A stretch of 6,313 nucleotides of DNA. Source: Rhodoferax sp. Lineage in GTDB: Bacteria > Pseudomonadota > Gammaproteobacteria > Burkholderiales > Burkholderiaceae_C. The DNA lies in the NCBI GenBank assembly GCA_029946045.1, contig JAQSDS010000094.1, forward strand, positions 1-6,313, written 5' to 3'. A program made the position numbers and the translations under genes. Shown here one piece after another: positions 1-5,913 of the stretch (its first letter is position 1; every line of letters starts with the position of its first letter). Below the pieces are notes generated by a model. That model did not search any database, had not been told where the DNA came from, and saw only the letters and a list, made by a program, of their open reading frames with translations.

Positions 1-1239
1 GGCTTTCATTGGCAGGCCAAAGTTGAACACGTGGGTGACCGTGGGCACGTCGATACCGCGGGCAGCCACGTCGGTTGCCACCAGGATTTGCACCTGACCC
101 TGGCGCAGCGCCATCAGGCGGCGGTTGCGCAGGCCCTGGCTCAAAGCGCCATGCAGAGCGACGGCGTCAAAGCCATCTTGTTGCAGGTCGTTGGCCAAAC
201 CATCGCACTCAATTTGCGTGCTGGCAAACACGATGGCCTGGTTGATGGTGGTGTCGCGCAGCCAGTGGTCCAGCAACTTGCGTTTGTGTTGGGCGTTGTC
301 GGCCCAGAACAGCACTTGCTTGATGTTGGCGTGTTTTTCTTGCGGGCTGTCAATGGTGATGCGCTGTGGCTCACGCATCACGCGGGAGGCCAGTTGCTGG
401 ATGCGCGACGCAAAGGTGGCGCTGAACATCATGGTCTGCTTGCGGTCAATGGTGAGCTGGTTGATTTCAGCCAGGTCATCCGAAAAGCCCAGGTCAAGCA
501 TGCGGTCGGCTTCGTCAACAACCAAAAACTGCACCTGGTCGAGCTTGATCTGCATCGAGCGCTGCAGGTCGAGCAGGCGGCCTGGGGTGGCCACGACCAA
601 ATTGGCGTTTTGTAATTTGGCAATCTGCAACTGGTAAGGCATGCCACCCACAATGTTGGCTACGCGCAAACCACGGCAATGTTGCACCAGGTCGATCGCA
701 TCGTGAGCCACCTGCTGGGCGAGTTCACGGGTCGGGCAGACGATCAGGGCACCCGGGGTGGGGGCGCTGAAATGGCGCGGGTTGGTGGGGTCCTTGCGCT
801 TGGCACGTTTTGGTGCTGCCTCGCCTTTGGCTGCGGCTTCGGCCACAGCCTGCTCGTAATCCTCGCGGGATTTGGCCTCGGCCTGTTCCTGCTGCTTGAG
901 CAAGGTGTGCAACACGGGCAGCAAAAATGCGGCGGTCTTGCCGCTGCCGGTCTGGCTGGAGACCATCAGGTCGATGAAACGGGCACTGCTGCCGTCATCG
1001 CTGACGCCCTGCATGGCCAACGGAATAGTTTTGAGCTGAACGGTGGTGGGTTGGGTAAAGCCCAGGTCCTTTACAGCCTGGATCAACTCTGGGGCCAGGC
1101 CCAGGGTGACAAAGCCGTTGGGAATGTCTTCTGCAACGGGTGTATCCGTGTCTGGTGCGTCATGCGGCAACAGGTTGATATCGTTGGTCATCATTTCGGC
1201 AGGCGAGAATTCGCCCGCCGCTAAAGTAGCGTCAGTCAT
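1..1239 (-). CDS. DEAD-box ATP-dependent RNA helicase (C-terminus beyond window)
   Basis: ATP-dependent RNA helicase that probably remodels structured RNA in ribosome assembly or mRNA decay. The reading frame is open from the ATG at 1239 to the window edge, giving 413 residues without a stop. Visible motifs in order: Q motif ending at Gln68, Walker A SQTGSGKT (95-102), PTRELAQQ (169-176), GG (198-199), TPGR (218-221), DEAD (242-245), SAT (273-275), IVFAST (336-341) and VATDVAARGIDV (387-398). The HRxGRxxR motif and any basic tail lie past the edge. A charged, Ala/Glu/Lys-rich insert at about 116-157 separates motif I from Ia and is longer than in compact RhlE/DbpA-type proteins. The start is supported by a GAGGA Shine-Dalgarno. 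The subfamily (RhlE-like or other) cannot be settled without the C-terminus. The family call is very secure. Confidence 0.95.
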   Translation of the reverse strand, partial: MTDATLAAGEFSPAEMMTNDINLLPHDAPDTDTPVAEDIPNGFVTLGLAPELIQAVKDLGFTQPTTVQLKTIPLAMQGVSDDGSSARFIDLMVSSQTGSGKTAAFLLPVLHTLLKQQEQAEAKSREDYEQAVAEAAAKGEAAPKRAKRKDPTNPRHFSAPTPGALIVCPTRELAQQVAHDAIDLVQHCRGLRVANIVGGMPYQLQIAKLQNANLVVATPGRLLDLQRSMQIKLDQVQFLVVDEADRMLDLGFSDDLAEINQLTIDRKQTMMFSATFASRIQQLASRVMREPQRITIDSPQEKHANIKQVLFWADNAQHKRKLLDHWLRDTTINQAIVFASTQIECDGLANDLQQDGFDAVALHGALSQGLRNRRLMALRQGQVQILVATDVAARGIDVPTVTHVFNFGLPMKA

Positions 1240-1245
1240 GGAATG

Positions 1246-1250
1246 TCCTC
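1246..1250 (-). promoter_or_regulatory. Ribosome binding site of the helicase
   Basis: On the minus strand this reads GAGGA, six bases before the ATG at 1239. It is the clearest Shine-Dalgarno in the window and fixes the helicase start. Confidence 0.75.
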
Positions 1251-1262
1251 ATACGCGAAGCC

Positions 1263-1393
1263 CCGCAAGTTGTGCGGTGGATCCGTGTGGTGGTTAAAAA
1301 ACATCAACCATCAAACGGAACCGGCTCTGACTCAGCAAAGTGAGTGCGACTAGAAGCTGGGGGTCTTTTTGAGGCAGGTTGGGAATCAACCTG
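1263..1393 (-). other. Hairpin-rich 5' leader of the helicase
   Basis: This is the core of the 265-bp stretch (1240-1504) between orn and the helicase, which has no gene. It contains four inverted repeats. 1263-1277 has 5-bp arms CCGCA/TGCGG and a 5-nt loop, and lies just upstream of the Shine-Dalgarno. 1291-1310 has arms TGGTT/AACCA and a 10-nt loop. 1330-1345 has arms ACTCA/TGAGT and a 6-nt loop. 1375-1393 has 7-bp arms CAGGTTG/CAACCTG and a 5-nt loop. Each is modest alone. Together they suggest a folded untranslated leader, as seen for some cold-shock DEAD-box helicase mRNAs. A regulatory role is inferred, not shown. Confidence 0.35.
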
Positions 1394-1431
1394 GCTGCAG
1401 ACCCAGTGAATGTTGGGAGATGTACAAAATC

Positions 1432-1447
1432 CGCTGTGATTTCAGCG
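1432..1447 (-). terminator. Possible weak terminator downstream of orn
   Basis: The inverted repeat CGCTG/CAGCG has a 6-nt loop and is followed on the minus strand by GATTTTG. It lies about 60 bp after the orn stop. The stem is short and the U tract has only four bases, so termination would be weak. If the promoter candidate at 1457-1465 is real, this hairpin would instead be the first element of the helicase leader. Confidence 0.3.
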
Positions 1448-1456
1448 AAGCCTTAG

Positions 1457-1465
1457 ATTATGCCA
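1457..1465 (-). promoter_or_regulatory. Candidate extended -10 promoter for the helicase
   Basis: On the minus strand this reads TGGCATAAT, a TGn extended -10 followed by CATAAT (one mismatch to TATAAT). No good TTGACA-like -35 is visible 16-18 bp upstream, but extended -10 promoters tolerate that. Transcription would start near 1450 and give a leader of about 210 nt. Read-through from orn is the alternative. Confidence 0.35.
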
Positions 1466-1504
1466 TAGATTCGGGTTTCTACTTAGTTGTTCTTTAAAGT
1501 TTTC

Positions 1505-2092
1505 TCAAGTGGGCAATTGCAGAAAGTGCGCGCGGTAGTGTTCCAGTTCGTCAATGGACTCATGTACATCAGCCAGCGCGGTGTGCCGCTGTTTCTTTTT
1601 AAAACTTTTGTAAACCGTGGGTGCCCAACGCTTGGAGAGCTCCTTGAGCGTGCTCACGTCCAGGTTGCGGTAGTGAAAAAATGCTTCCAGTTTGGGCATG
1701 TATCTGGCCAGAAATCGCCGGTCCTGACCGATGCTGTTGCCGCACATGGGCGCACTGCTCTTGGGCACGTAATGCGCCAGAAACTGGAGCAGTATTTTTT
1801 CGGCTTCCTCTTCTGTCGTGGTGGCCGCCTTGACTTTATCAATCAGACCACTTTTGCCGTGCGTGCCCTTGTTCCATTTGTCCATCTTGTCGAGCAGGGT
1901 GTCGCTCTGGTGGATCACCAACACCGGTCCCTCGATGCGACGGGTCAAATGGGCGTCAGTGACGATGACCGCAATTTCGATGATGCGCTCATGCTCAGGG
2001 TTCAGGCCCGTCATCTCGCAGTCCAGCCAGACCAGGTTGAGATCCGATTTGGCCAGAGGTGCGGGTTCAATGGGGGTGTTGGCGTTGTGCAT
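1505..2092 (-). CDS. orn: Oligoribonuclease (DEDDh 3'-5' exonuclease)
   Basis: Degrades 2-5-nt RNAs, and pGpG from cyclic-di-GMP turnover, to mononucleotides in the cytoplasm; family members are homodimers. The call gives 195 residues against 181 in E. coli. The DEDDh active site is complete: Asp24 and Glu26 in WLDCEMTGL, Asp124 in [11 protein letters not shown], His170 and Asp175 in [12 protein letters not shown]. All five sit exactly 12 residues later than in E. coli Orn (D12, E14, D112, H158, D163), so only the N-terminus is longer. The ATG at 2092 was chosen because the frame can extend to 2140 only by running into the divergent peptidase start, and the extra 16 residues look unlike the family. 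No strong Shine-Dalgarno is visible, so the exact start is less sure than the identity. Confidence 0.96.
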   Translation of the reverse strand: MHNANTPIEPAPLAKSDLNLVWLDCEMTGLNPEHERIIEIAVIVTDAHLTRRIEGPVLVIHQSDTLLDKMDKWNKGTHGKSGLIDKVKAATTTEEEAEKILLQFLAHYVPKSSAPMCGNSIGQDRRFLARYMPKLEAFFHYRNLDVSTLKELSKRWAPTVYKSFKKKQRHTALADVHESIDELEHYRAHFLQLPT

Positions 2093-2129
2093 GCGCCAAA
2101 TTGTCGCCGATGACCTAAACTTCCCCGCC
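2093..2129. promoter_or_regulatory. 37-bp divergent gap between orn and the M48 peptidase
   Basis: Two divergent genes are separated by only 37 bp under the chosen starts. I see no convincing -35/-10 pair for either direction and no clear Shine-Dalgarno for either start. At least one promoter therefore probably lies inside the opposing gene. The region is marked for its position, not for an identified site. Confidence 0.3.
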
Positions 2130-3425
2130 ATGACTGACACGATTTTCTCTGCTTCCCTTTCACTGACTTCACTGTTTGCCGGCGCTCTGGGCTTGAGCTT
2201 GCTTATCAGGTTCTGGTTAAGTTCACGCCAGATTCGTCATGTGGCGCAGCACCGTGACGCGGTACCAGCGGCATTTGCAGACAGCATTTCGTTGGCAGCC
2301 CATCAAAAGGCTGCCGATTACACGGTGGCCAAGGCGCGTCTTGGACTCATCGAGATGGCGTTGGGTGTGGTCGTGCTGTTGGGTTGGACTTTGCTGGGTG
2401 GACTCTCGGTGCTGAACCAAGCCTTGGCGCAAGCCATGGGTCTGGGCATGGGCATGGGGCAGCAATTGGCCTTGCTGGTGAGCTTTGTCGTGATCAGCGG
2501 CGCAATTGATTTGCCGCTGTCCTGGTACCAGACCTTTGTACTTGAACAGCGTTTTGGCTTCAACAAGATGAGTTTCAGGCTATGGCTGGCTGACCTGCTC
2601 AAGTCCGGCCTGATCGGCGCTTTGATCGGTCTGCCGATCGTTGCCTTGATTCTCTGGATGATGGCTGCCACCGGCAGCCTGTGGTGGTTGTGGGCCTGGC
2701 TGTTCTGGATGGGTTTTAATCTGTTGTTGCTGGTGATTTACCCGACACTGATCGCGCCCCTGTTCAATAAATTTGCGCCGCTGGAAGACGAAACACTGCG
2801 GGCGCGTGTGACTGCCTTGATGCAGCGTTGCGGCTTTTCTGCCAAAGGCTTTTTCGTGATGGACGGCAGCAAACGCAGTGCCCATGCCAACGCTTATTTC
2901 ACTGGCTTTGGTGCTGCCAAGCGGGTGGTTTTTTACGACACACTGCTGGCCAAGCTCAGCGCGCCCGAGGTCGATGCTGTGCTCGCGCATGAGCTCGGGC
3001 ATTTCAAGCACAAGCACATCATCAAACGCATCGTGTCCATGTTTGCCCTGAGCCTGGCTGGCTTTGCCTTGCTGGGCTATTTGACCCGACAAGTCTGGTT
3101 TTACACGGGCTTGGGGGTTCAGCCCAACCTGGCATCAAGCAATGCCGCATTGGCCCTGTTGTTGTTCATGCTGGCGCTGCCAGTGTTCAGCTTTTTTATT
3201 TCCCCATTGTTGGCCCAGTTGTCGCGCAAACACGAGTTTGAAGCCGATGCTTATGCCGTCAGGCAGACCAGTGCCCAGGATCTTTCGACTGCGCTACTTA
3301 AACTTTACGAAGACAATGCCTCCACACTCACGCCCGACCCCTTGTATGTACGCTTTTATTACTCGCATCCTGGTGCCTCGGAACGGCTGGCGCGTATGCG
3401 CGGCATGACTCCGGCAGCTGCCTGA
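2130..3425 (+). CDS. M48 family (Ste24-type) integral membrane zinc metallopeptidase
   Basis: A 431-residue polytopic inner-membrane protease resembling CAAX prenyl protease 1 (Ste24). In bacteria such proteins are thought to act in membrane-protein quality control; the substrate is unknown. Hydrophobic segments lie at about 8-30, 75-95, 112-130, 158-180, 184-206, 301-318 and 337-362, a seven-span pattern with the M48 N-terminal membrane domain first. The zinc site is complete: HELGH at 287-291 within [11 protein letters not shown], and the downstream glutamate as Glu369 in EFEAD, with Asp373. The ATG at 2130 was chosen because upstream codons in this frame are antisense to orn and hydrophilic, whereas [10 protein letters not shown] leads straight into the first membrane helix. 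The next gene starts 15 bp downstream, so they are probably cotranscribed. It is longer than HtpX (about 290 residues) and has more helices, so it should not be called htpX. Confidence 0.94.
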   Translation: MTDTIFSASLSLTSLFAGALGLSLLIRFWLSSRQIRHVAQHRDAVPAAFADSISLAAHQKAADYTVAKARLGLIEMALGVVVLLGWTLLGGLSVLNQALAQAMGLGMGMGQQLALLVSFVVISGAIDLPLSWYQTFVLEQRFGFNKMSFRLWLADLLKSGLIGALIGLPIVALILWMMAATGSLWWLWAWLFWMGFNLLLLVIYPTLIAPLFNKFAPLEDETLRARVTALMQRCGFSAKGFFVMDGSKRSAHANAYFTGFGAAKRVVFYDTLLAKLSAPEVDAVLAHELGHFKHKHIIKRIVSMFALSLAGFALLGYLTRQVWFYTGLGVQPNLASSNAALALLLFMLALPVFSFFISPLLAQLSRKHEFEADAYAVRQTSAQDLSTALLKLYEDNASTLTPDPLYVRFYYSHPGASERLARMRGMTPAAA

Positions 3426-3440
3426 TTTTTTGAACCCAAT

Positions 3441-3773
3441 ATGTCCCTAGTACAACAAAGACGCGCCTTGACCGCGACTGAAGTGGTCACCCGATTGGCC
3501 AAACTGGAGGGCTGGTGCCTGGATGGCGACGGTACCGCAGTGGCCATCCAGAAAAATTTCCAGTTTGCCGATTACGCCCAGACCATGCTGTTCGTCCATG
3601 CCGTGGCCTGGCTGGCGATGGCCCGTAACCATCACCCGGAGCTCATCGTTCGATTTGACAATTGCACGGTACGTTACAACACGCACGAAGTAGCCGGTTT
3701 ATCAACGGCCGACTTTGATTGTGCTGCTGCGGTGGATGCCCTGCCTGGTGCTGCCAAGTCTGTGTCTGTATGA
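3441..3773 (+). CDS. phhB: 4a-hydroxytetrahydrobiopterin dehydratase (pterin-4a-carbinolamine dehydratase)
   Basis: Dehydrates 4a-hydroxytetrahydropterin so that the pterin cofactor of phenylalanine hydroxylase can be recycled. It is 110 residues long, normal for this single-domain alpha/beta family. The signature is visible: His64-His65-Pro66 in ARNHHPEL and Thr81-His82 in YNTHEVAGLS, supplying the three histidines expected in the active site, with the usual Asp91 shortly after. It lies 15 bp after the M48 gene, and its TGA stop overlaps the rsgA ATG (ATGA), so translation is probably coupled to rsgA. No phenylalanine hydroxylase is in the window, so the role here may not be confined to phenylalanine breakdown. 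No strong Shine-Dalgarno precedes the ATG. Confidence 0.93.
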   Translation: MSLVQQRRALTATEVVTRLAKLEGWCLDGDGTAVAIQKNFQFADYAQTMLFVHAVAWLAMARNHHPELIVRFDNCTVRYNTHEVAGLSTADFDCAAAVDALPGAAKSVSV

Positions 3774-4687
3774 CGGCACCGCAGCACGCACCCGGCCTGA
3801 TCGTGGCCAACTATGGACGCCATTTTCTGGTTGAAAACGAGGCGGGAGAGCGGTTGATCTGCCATTCACGCGGTAAAAAGAGCCAGGGCGTGGTGGGAGA
3901 CAGGGTGTTGTGGCTGGCCTCGCAAGACGAAGGCACGATCGAGAAAATCGAGCCTCGACGCAACCTGTTCTATCGTCAGGACGACGTGCGCACCAAAATG
4001 TTTGCCAGCAACCTGGACCAGGTGCTGATCCTGATTGCCGCTGAGCCGGAGTTTTCCAGCAGCCAGTTGTCCCGCGCCCTGATCGCTGCGGAAGAGCAGC
4101 ACATCACCCCGCTCATTGCGCTGAACAAAAGTGACCTCATCGAGCCCTTTGCGCGCGCCTGGAATTGGCTGGCACCTTATCGGCACATGGGTTATGACGT
4201 GTTGCCCTTGTCGCTCGCGGACGAAGCCGCTGGCCGTGCCGCCCTGGGTCAGCGACTGGCGGGCAAAACCACGCTGGTGTTGGGGCCGTCGGGCGCGGGC
4301 AAGAGCACCTTGATCAACTGTCTGATTCCCGGCGCTCTGGTGCAAACCGGCGTCTTGTCCCAGGCCCTGAGCAGTGGTAAACACACCACCACCAGCACCA
4401 CCTGGTATTGGGTGGATGCGGACAAAACCACAGCCTTGATTGATTCGCCTGGGTTTCAGGAATTTGGCCTGAATCACGTCGACCCGGCCCAGCTGGCGGC
4501 CTACATGCCCGACCTCAAGCCCCATGTCAAAAACTGCAAGTTTTACAACTGCAGCCACTTGCACGAACCCGGTTGTGGCGTGATAGCGGCAGTGAACTCA
4601 GACGATCAGCCTGACAGTATTAGCGTGAACCGCTATCAAATTTACAGTGATTTATACGCCGAACTAAAACAGAAGCGACGTTATTAA
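3770..4687 (+). CDS. rsgA: Ribosome small-subunit-dependent GTPase RsgA (YjeQ)
   Basis: Circularly permuted GTPase that binds the immature 30S subunit, checks the decoding centre and leaves after GTP hydrolysis. The 305-residue protein shows the family order: N-terminal OB-fold (about 8-65, with the basic RGKKSQGVVGDRV stretch), then G4 NKSD (119-122), G1 GPSGAGKST (172-180), G2-like GKHTTTST (203-210) and G3 DSPG (225-228). The C-terminal zinc site follows, with Cys256, Cys261, His263 and Cys269 in CKFYNCSHLHEPGC. G4 ahead of G1 is diagnostic of the permutation. The ATG at 3770 was preferred to the in-frame ATG at 3719, which would add an implausible cysteine-rich stretch that is really the dehydratase gene in another frame. 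It shares ATGA with the upstream stop. It is the last gene of the plus-strand run. Confidence 0.97.
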   Translation: MTAPQHAPGLIVANYGRHFLVENEAGERLICHSRGKKSQGVVGDRVLWLASQDEGTIEKIEPRRNLFYRQDDVRTKMFASNLDQVLILIAAEPEFSSSQLSRALIAAEEQHITPLIALNKSDLIEPFARAWNWLAPYRHMGYDVLPLSLADEAAGRAALGQRLAGKTTLVLGPSGAGKSTLINCLIPGALVQTGVLSQALSSGKHTTTSTTWYWVDADKTTALIDSPGFQEFGLNHVDPAQLAAYMPDLKPHVKNCKFYNCSHLHEPGCGVIAAVNSDDQPDSISVNRYQIYSDLYAELKQKRRY

Positions 4688-4693
4688 GCTTGT

Positions 4694-4729
4694 GGGTCAG
4701 ACCACTCGCAAAGCGACGTGCTCTGACCC
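4694..4729. repeat. Long imperfect hairpin in the convergent intergenic region (terminator or REP-like element)
   Basis: Eight-base arms GGGTCAGA (4694-4701) and TCTGACCC (4722-4729) pair perfectly. After one C/C mismatch the stem continues with CAC/GTG, a one-base bulge and TCGC/GCGA, closing on an AAA loop at 4710-4712. This makes about 15 base pairs in 36 nt, between the rsgA and hisC-like stops. No U tract follows on either strand, so it is not a textbook intrinsic terminator. It could stall or protect 3' ends from both sides, or be a copy of a dispersed GGGTCAGA-type palindromic repeat. Confidence 0.6.
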
Positions 4730-4738
4730 CAACATCTC

Positions 4739-4752
4739 GTCGGATGTCCGAC
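4739..4752 (+). terminator. Short hairpin with brief T tract, possible rsgA terminator
   Basis: GTCGGA and TCCGAC form an inverted repeat around a 2-nt centre, in practice about 5 bp with a 4-nt loop. TGTTT follows on the plus strand, about 50 bp after the rsgA stop. Both stem and T tract are short, so it would be weak alone, but it sits directly behind the longer hairpin. Confidence 0.3.
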
Positions 4753-4768
4753 TGTTTAAGCCCGTGTC

Positions 4769-5863
4769 TCAGGCCTTGGCCGTAGCCAGTTTGGCCAAGG
4801 CGGTCACCAACTGCTCACATTGTTCGGCTGTGCCCACGCTGATGCGCAAATAGTCATCAATGCGGGCTTGTTTGAAATGCCGAACCAGCACACCTTGTGC
4901 GCGCAAACCGGCGGCCAGCTCGGCCCCGTCATGGTCGGGGTGACGGGCAAAGACAAAATTAGTCTGCGACGGCAACACCACAAAACCCAGGTCTTCCAGC
5001 GCCAATACCAAGCCTTCACGGGTGCTCATGACCGCTTGGCGGGTTTGCTCGAAATAGGCCTGATCTTCAAAAGCGGCCACGCCGCCAGCGAGCGCCAGCC
5101 GGTCCAGCGGGTACGAGTTAAAGCTGTTTTTCACCCGGTTCAGGGCCTCAATCAGGTGCGCCTGGCCACAGGCGTAGCCGATACGCAAACCGGCGAGCGA
5201 GCGTGACTTGGACAAGGTGTGGACCACCAGCAGGTTCGGGTAGCGGTCAATCAGGGCGATGGCGCTTTGGCCGCCAAAGTCCACGTAAGCCTCATCCACA
5301 AGCACTACCCGATTCGGGTGCATTTGCAGCAGTGTTTCAATGTCGGTCAGTGGCAAGCCGACGCCGGTGGGGGCGTTGGGGTTGGCGATCACCACGCCGG
5401 CGACGGCCTGGTCTGCAGCGCAGGCGTAGTCAGCCACATTCAATCGCAGCTCTTCGCGCAGCGGCACGGTGCGTGCAGCAATGCTGTACAAGCCGCAATA
5501 GACCTTGTAAAAGCTGTAGCTGATGTCGGGCATCAGCAGCGGGCAGCCCTGCTGGAAAAAGGCGAAAAAGGCATGGGCCAGCACCTCGTCGGAGCCATTG
5601 CCTAGGAACACCTGCTGGGGGCTCAAGCTGAAGTGCTGCGCAATGGCTTGCCGCAAGACGCTGCCATCGGGGTCGGGATACAACTGCAAGCCCTGTTGTG
5701 CTGCTTGCTGAATGGCTGCAACCACACGCGGTGACGGGGGATAAGGGTTTTCGTTGGTATTGAGCTTGACCAGATTGGCCAGCTTGGGTTGCTCACCTGG
5801 CACGTAGGGCACCAGTTGCTGGACGATAGGGCTTGTAAATTGGGCGTTCAAGAGTTGTTTCAC
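4769..5863 (-). CDS. hisC: HisC-family PLP-dependent aminotransferase (histidinol-phosphate aminotransferase-like)
   Basis: Class I/II fold PLP enzyme. HisC transfers an amino group from glutamate to imidazole-acetol phosphate in histidine synthesis. From the GTG at 5863 it is 364 residues, a normal HisC length. Visible: YVPGEQPK and [12 protein letters not shown] near the N-terminus, YPDPDG (62-67), GNGSDE (88-93), NPNAPTG (161-167), DEAY (190-193), the PLP lysine Lys219 in [16 protein letters not shown], and Arg340 in YLRISVGT, which matches the phosphate-binding arginine region. GTG 5863 was chosen because homology begins there; extending to 5962 would overlap cobD and add an unfamiliar stretch. 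No clear Shine-Dalgarno precedes it, only a T6 run. It lies 50 bp after cobD on the same strand. A role as the threonine-phosphate decarboxylase (CobC) partner of CobD is possible, but the N-terminal signature favours HisC. Confidence 0.88.
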   Translation of the reverse strand: MKQLLNAQFTSPIVQQLVPYVPGEQPKLANLVKLNTNENPYPPSPRVVAAIQQAAQQGLQLYPDPDGSVLRQAIAQHFSLSPQQVFLGNGSDEVLAHAFFAFFQQGCPLLMPDISYSFYKVYCGLYSIAARTVPLREELRLNVADYACAADQAVAGVVIANPNAPTGVGLPLTDIETLLQMHPNRVVLVDEAYVDFGGQSAIALIDRYPNLLVVHTLSKSRSLAGLRIGYACGQAHLIEALNRVKNSFNSYPLDRLALAGGVAAFEDQAYFEQTRQAVMSTREGLVLALEDLGFVVLPSQTNFVFARHPDHDGAELAAGLRAQGVLVRHFKQARIDDYLRISVGTAEQCEQLVTALAKLATAKA

Positions 5864-5913
5864 TTCAAAAAAGAGCGCTTGACAACGTGACGCCAGGCGC
5901 TTGGTGTTTGCTT

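Noticed and set aside
31..1224. Long plus-strand open frames (31-615 and 679-1224) opposite the helicase
   Set aside because: They are antisense shadows: the minus-strand frame carries every DEAD-box motif in order over 413 codons, and the plus-strand products resemble no family I know.
1487..2113. Plus-strand open frame of 208 codons opposite orn
   Set aside because: The minus-strand frame has the complete DEDDh active site with E. coli spacing, so the plus frame is a GC-rich shadow.
1818..2129. N-terminal 104-codon extension of the M48 gene
   Set aside because: It lies antisense to orn, is not family-like, and would place a long unrelated tail before the first membrane helix.
1505..2140. 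Longer 211-residue form of Orn
   Set aside because: It starts at a GTG inside the divergent peptidase gene, and the extra residues do not resemble Orn N-termini; the ATG at 2092 already gives a protein longer than E. coli Orn.
2437..2460. Short repeat of GGGCATG-like units in the M48 gene (Gly-Leu-Gly-Met-Gly-Met-Gly)
   Set aside because: Only two to three imperfect units in frame inside a membrane-domain loop; too short to be a meaningful tandem repeat.
3719..3769. Upstream ATG for rsgA adding 17 residues
   Set aside because: The added stretch is cysteine-rich and is the dehydratase gene read in another frame; the ATG at 3770 gives the ATGA overlap and a normal RsgA N-terminus.
4820..5711. 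Plus-strand open frames opposite the hisC-like gene
   Set aside because: Antisense shadows of a gene with a complete set of PLP-aminotransferase motifs.
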